Positions 61,321 through 64,000 of a DNA stretch of 64,000 nt are shown in pieces. Source of the DNA: Pseudomonas lactis (GTDB lineage Bacteria > Pseudomonadota > Gammaproteobacteria > Pseudomonadales > Pseudomonadaceae). Below the pieces are notes generated by a model that was not told the DNA's origin, made no database searches, and saw only the letters and a list, made by a program, of their open reading frames with translations. The stretch spans positions 62,001 through 126,000 of the forward strand of contig NZ_JYLO01000016.1 of NCBI RefSeq assembly GCF_001439845.1, given 5' to 3'. Each line of letters begins with the position of its first letter. Within the stretch, counting starts at the first letter, position 1. Made by a program: the position numbers and the translations under genes.

Positions 61321-62874
61321 ATGCCCGCGACTGCCCGCTTCCCTGCCCTGCCCTATTTCTTTGCCTTGATCCTCGGCGTGCTTGCCCTTGCCGGCTACTG
61401 GTACGGCCTCGGCCGGCCCGTGGTATTGCCGGACGTCGCCAGCGCCAGCCATAAGCTGCAATGTGCGTCCTACACACCGTTCGACAAGGACCAATCCCCG
61501 TTCGATCAGCCGTTCAGGTTGCGCCCCGAGCGCATGGACGCCGACCTGGCGCTGCTCGCCACGCGTTTTGAATGCATTCGCACCTATTCCATGACCGGCC
61601 TGGAAGCCCTGCCGGACATGGCGCGCAAGCATGGGTTGAAGGTGATGGCCGGGGCCTGGGTCAGCAGTGACCCCGTGGCGACTCAAAAAGAGATCAACGA
61701 GTTGATCGCGGCGGCCAACGCCAGCCCGGACGTGGTGACCTCGGTGATCGTCGGCAACGAAGCCCTGCTGCGCAAGGAAGTCACTGCCAAGCAACTGGTG
61801 GCGCTGATCCATCAGGTTAAAAGCCAGATCAAGCAGCCCGTCACCTATGCCGATGTCTGGGAATTTTGGTTGCAACACCCGGAAATCGAGCCGGCGGTGG
61901 ACTTCCTGACCATTCACCTGCTGCCGTATTGGGAAGATGAGCCATCCGGCATCGACCAGGCGCTCAAGCACGTGGGCGATGTGCGCCAGACCTTCGGCCA
62001 TAAATTCGCGCCCAAGGACATCGTGATCGGCGAAACCGGCTGGCCCAGCGAGGGTCGCCAGCGCGAAACCGCCGTGCCCAGCCGGGTCAATGAAGCCAGG
62101 TTCATGCGTGGCTTCGTGGCCATGGCCGAAGCCAATGGCTGGCGCTACAACCTGATCGAAGCCTTTGACCAGCCATGGAAGCGCGCCAGTGAAGGGGCTG
62201 TGGGCGGTTACTGGGGGCTGTTCGATGCAGACCGTCAGGACAAAGGCGTTCTCGCAGGCCCTGTGACCAATGTGCCGTACTGGCCGCTGTGGCTGGGCGT
62301 CGGCGGGCTCATCCTGCTTGGCACCCTGGTGCTCGGCGGCCGCGTTCGCAGCCCGCGCTCTGCGTTAATACTGCCATTGCTCGGTGCCGTGGCGGCATGT
62401 TCCATCGGCAGTTGGGCCGAACTGACCCGCGTTACCGCGCGCTTCAACGATGAATGGGTATGGGCAGGCTTGCTGGTGGTGTTGAACCTGCTGGTGCTGG
62501 CGCACGCCGCCCTGGCCCTCAGCGCCCGGGAAGGCTGGCGTGAGCGCGGGTTCCACTGGCTGGAGCAGCGCGCCGGCTGGCTGGTGGCAATCGCCGGGTT
62601 TGCCGGTGCGGTGATGATGCTGGCGCTGGTGTTTGACCCGCGCTATCGCAGCTTCCCAAGCGCAGCGCTGGTGCTGCCGGCCCTGGTGTACCTGGTACGC
62701 CCGGTAACCGGGCCGCGTCGGGAGATTGCATTGCTGGCCTTTATCATCGGTGCCGGCATTGCGCCGCAGTTGTACCGTGAAGGGCTGTTGAACCAGCAGG
62801 CCTGGGGTTGGGCAGTGGTCAGCGTGCTGATGGTTGCGGCTTTGTGGCGTTGCTTGCGAGTGCGCAAGGCTTGA
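61321..62874 (+). CDS. Membrane-anchored GH17-family glucanase/glucosyltransferase-like protein
   Basis: This 517-residue protein has an N-terminal membrane anchor (about 10-30), a periplasmic TIM-barrel-like domain (about 45-300) and a C-terminal membrane region of about seven segments. The GH17 catalytic pair is visible: acid/base E147 in VIVGNEALL and nucleophile E238 in IGETGWPSEG. In proteobacteria GH17 domains occur in NdvB/BgsC-type proteins that make or remodel cyclic or linear beta-glucans. There is no GT2 synthase domain here. Likely role: trimming or branching of a periplasmic beta-1,3-glucan (inference). Confidence 0.82.
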   Translation: MPATARFPALPYFFALILGVLALAGYWYGLGRPVVLPDVASASHKLQCASYTPFDKDQSPFDQPFRLRPERMDADLALLATRFECIRTYSMTGLEALPDMARKHGLKVMAGAWVSSDPVATQKEINELIAAANASPDVVTSVIVGNEALLRKEVTAKQLVALIHQVKSQIKQPVTYADVWEFWLQHPEIEPAVDFLTIHLLPYWEDEPSGIDQALKHVGDVRQTFGHKFAPKDIVIGETGWPSEGRQRETAVPSRVNEARFMRGFVAMAEANGWRYNLIEAFDQPWKRASEGAVGGYWGLFDADRQDKGVLAGPVTNVPYWPLWLGVGGLILLGTLVLGGRVRSPRSALILPLLGAVAACSIGSWAELTRVTARFNDEWVWAGLLVVLNLLVLAHAALALSAREGWRERGFHWLEQRAGWLVAIAGFAGAVMMLALVFDPRYRSFPSAALVLPALVYLVRPVTGPRREIALLAFIIGAGIAPQLYREGLLNQQAWGWAVVSVLMVAALWRCLRVRKA

Positions 62875-62881
62875 CACCGCT

Positions 62882-62972
62882 ATCGCAGGCAAGCCAGCTC
62901 CCACCGTTGATTGGGTTCACACATTTCTATCTGTGAGCACGGTCAACTGTGGGAGCTGGCTTGCCTGCGATG
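62882..62972. repeat. Paired inverted REPs (inward GTGGGAG architecture)
   Basis: ATCGCAGGCAAGCCAGCTCC on the left and the inverted core on the right flank a spacer with GTTGA...TCAAC and GGGTTCACACA, which is also found in the copy at 57781. It lies between convergent genes. Confidence 0.85.
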
Positions 62973-62980
62973 AGGCCACA

Positions 62981-63349
62981 TCAGGCCCCGCGCGGCTTCC
63001 TGACCAACCGCAACCCCGCAATCACCACTGCAAACACCGCAAACGTCGTGTTGTACAACGCCAGCGCCGGCAACCCGAACACCAACCCCACCACCGCCAA
63101 CGCCCACCCCGCACGCCCCGGTACAAAAAAGCCCAGCACTGAGGTGATCAACGCCGCCCACCCCAGCAGCTTGAAATGAATCATCAAACCCAAATTCGAA
63201 CGCACCTGGCACTCCCAGCGGCTGGCCTCATCCGCACAGATGCCAACCCATTGCCCATCCTCCATAAAGCCATAGCGTGCGGCATAACTGGCAACCAGCC
63301 ATAACGGCAGGGCAATAAGCAGCAGAATCAACGGCAAACGACGGGACAT
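62981..63349 (-). CDS. Small hypothetical membrane protein
   Basis: This 122-residue protein has GGAG upstream of its ATG. Three membrane segments are likely: residues 5-24 (LPLILLLIALPLWLVASYAA), 57-76 (IHFKLLGWAALITSVLGFFV) and 82-113. A loop between the first two contains two cysteines (GICADEASRWECQV) that would lie in the periplasm and could form a disulfide. I do not recognise the family. It is convergent with the GH17 gene and divergent from the next gene. Confidence 0.75.
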   Translation of the reverse strand: MSRRLPLILLLIALPLWLVASYAARYGFMEDGQWVGICADEASRWECQVRSNLGLMIHFKLLGWAALITSVLGFFVPGRAGWALAVVGLVFGLPALALYNTTFAVFAVVIAGLRLVRKPRGA

Positions 63350-63582
63350 GGGGCACTCCGATAGGCAAAAACGGCGCCCAGCTTAATCCCACGGCGGCCG
63401 TTAGCAAGGTGTTCGCACAGATATCTGTTCAACAAAGCATGGCAAAGTGTATCGTCTCGCTACTATTACCCCGATTCCGACGTTTTTTCCGACTTTTCGT
63501 GCCGAGTGCTGGCACTTCGGTGACAAGGCGGTGGTCATAGCCTGCGAACTTCATTCAGCCCGTTCCTCTTAGGGATTTAGTC

Positions 63583-64000
63583 ATGCTCCGTTCCTTGCGC
63601 TGTGCTGCCTTGCTGGGCAGCCTATTTTTGAGTGCGTCAGCACTGGCCGTCGATATCGACCAAGCCAGCTATGGCTACCCTTTGACCAACCCGTTCGAAG
63701 CGACCATCGCCACCACACCTCCCGATCTGCGGCCAACCCTGCCGACCGATGACGAGATCAACCAGTCCGACTACACCCTGACGATGCGCCCCGAGCGCGA
63801 GTTCAGCCTGCCGGACAATTTCTGGGCGGTGAAGAAACTCACCTACCGCATTGCCAAGCAGGACCGCGCCGCGCCTTTGATCTTCCTCATCGCCGGCACC
63901 GGTGCACGCTTTGACAGCAGCATCAACGAATACCTGAAAAAACTGTATTACCAGGCCGGCTACCATGTGGTGCAGCTGTCCTCGCCGACCAGCTTCGACT
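63583..64000 (+). CDS. Secreted protein of unknown function, possible alpha/beta-hydrolase type (truncated by window end)
   Basis: The ATG at MLRSLRCAALLGSLFLS begins a signal peptide ending near SALA-VDI. The visible 139 residues continue with EATIATTPPDLRPTLPTDDE and a hydrophobic strand plus glycine turn, PLIFLIAGTGARFDSS, which resembles the oxyanion strand and loop of alpha/beta hydrolases, then GYHVVQLSSPTSFD. The nucleophile region would lie beyond the window, so the family call is tentative. The upstream spacer carries a stem CCGAGTGC/GCACTTCGG at 63502-63520. Confidence 0.7.
   Translation, partial: MLRSLRCAALLGSLFLSASALAVDIDQASYGYPLTNPFEATIATTPPDLRPTLPTDDEINQSDYTLTMRPEREFSLPDNFWAVKKLTYRIAKQDRAAPLIFLIAGTGARFDSSINEYLKKLYYQAGYHVVQLSSPTSFD

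Noticed and set aside
7916..62972. REP pairs considered as insertion-sequence ends
   Set aside because: No transposase frame lies between any pair and intervals are under 100 bp; no RAYT gene is in the window.

Overview
This window looks like chromosomal DNA from a Pseudomonas of the fluorescens group. Base composition is GC-rich throughout. Gene content and order match what I recall of the P. aeruginosa PAO1 stretch running from gltA through the sdh/suc genes, htpG, fabA-fabB and gpsA to the hydrolase/acyl-CoA-ligase genes. The intergenic spaces carry many copies of the REP core GTGGGAGCTGGCTTGCCTGC, which is typical of fluorescent pseudomonads. I see no prophage, insertion sequence, integron, CRISPR array, rRNA operon or plasmid feature.

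Layout. 1-6250: a truncated ferredoxin-type reductase, a MocR-type regulator, the glutamate carrier GltS, and an orphan PotF-like polyamine-binding protein facing a LuxR-type regulator. 6290-6840: four tRNA genes (Glu-Gly-Glu-Gly on the minus strand) with a clear sigma70 promoter and a terminator. 7100-18900: housekeeping and accessory enzymes, including an alpha/beta hydrolase, an HBM-type chemoreceptor, a second MocR regulator with a perfect inverted repeat upstream, a short-chain dehydrogenase, a CurA-like reductase, pyrF, an OmpR/EnvZ-type two-component pair and an AI-2E-family membrane protein. 18940-25960: a minus-strand block with a DUF4892 protein (preceded by an 18-codon overlapping ORF), two alpha/beta hydrolases, a hotdog thioesterase, an acyl-CoA ligase, sixA, a DUF4389 membrane protein and gpsA.

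26148-31097 is a tightly packed operon encoding a TonB-dependent outer-membrane receptor, a periplasmic ABC_sub_bind-like protein and a hybrid histidine kinase, followed by fabA-fabB. In my view it is the most interesting candidate for an under-described system: it could carry ligand information from the outer membrane to a phosphorelay. 33269-44244 holds a second chemoreceptor, a secreted amidohydrolase, OsmC and pirin proteins, a dienelactone hydrolase, htpG with a sigma32-like promoter, two thioesterases, a small lipoprotein, a DUF599 protein and brnQ.

44672-57701 is the TCA-cycle cluster: sdhCDAB-sucAB-lpdG-sucCD on the minus strand, divergent from gltA. The gltA/sdhC spacer carries recognisable promoters for both directions. 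The sucA and sucC leaders both contain extensive stem-loop potential, consistent with the Pseudomonas sucA-II and sucC leader RNA motifs known from comparative genomics. 57938-64000 carries actP with its DUF485 partner, a BetX-like betaine-binding protein, a membrane-anchored GH17-family protein, a small membrane protein and the start of a secreted protein cut by the window edge.

Another notable feature is the repeat landscape: paired REPs in two opposite architectures, a tandem module of about 72 bp with a conserved spacer, and two 100-bp copies of a second REPIN class. Every repeat locus lies downstream of at least one gene. All functional statements come from reading the sequence and from family knowledge; no database search was run.
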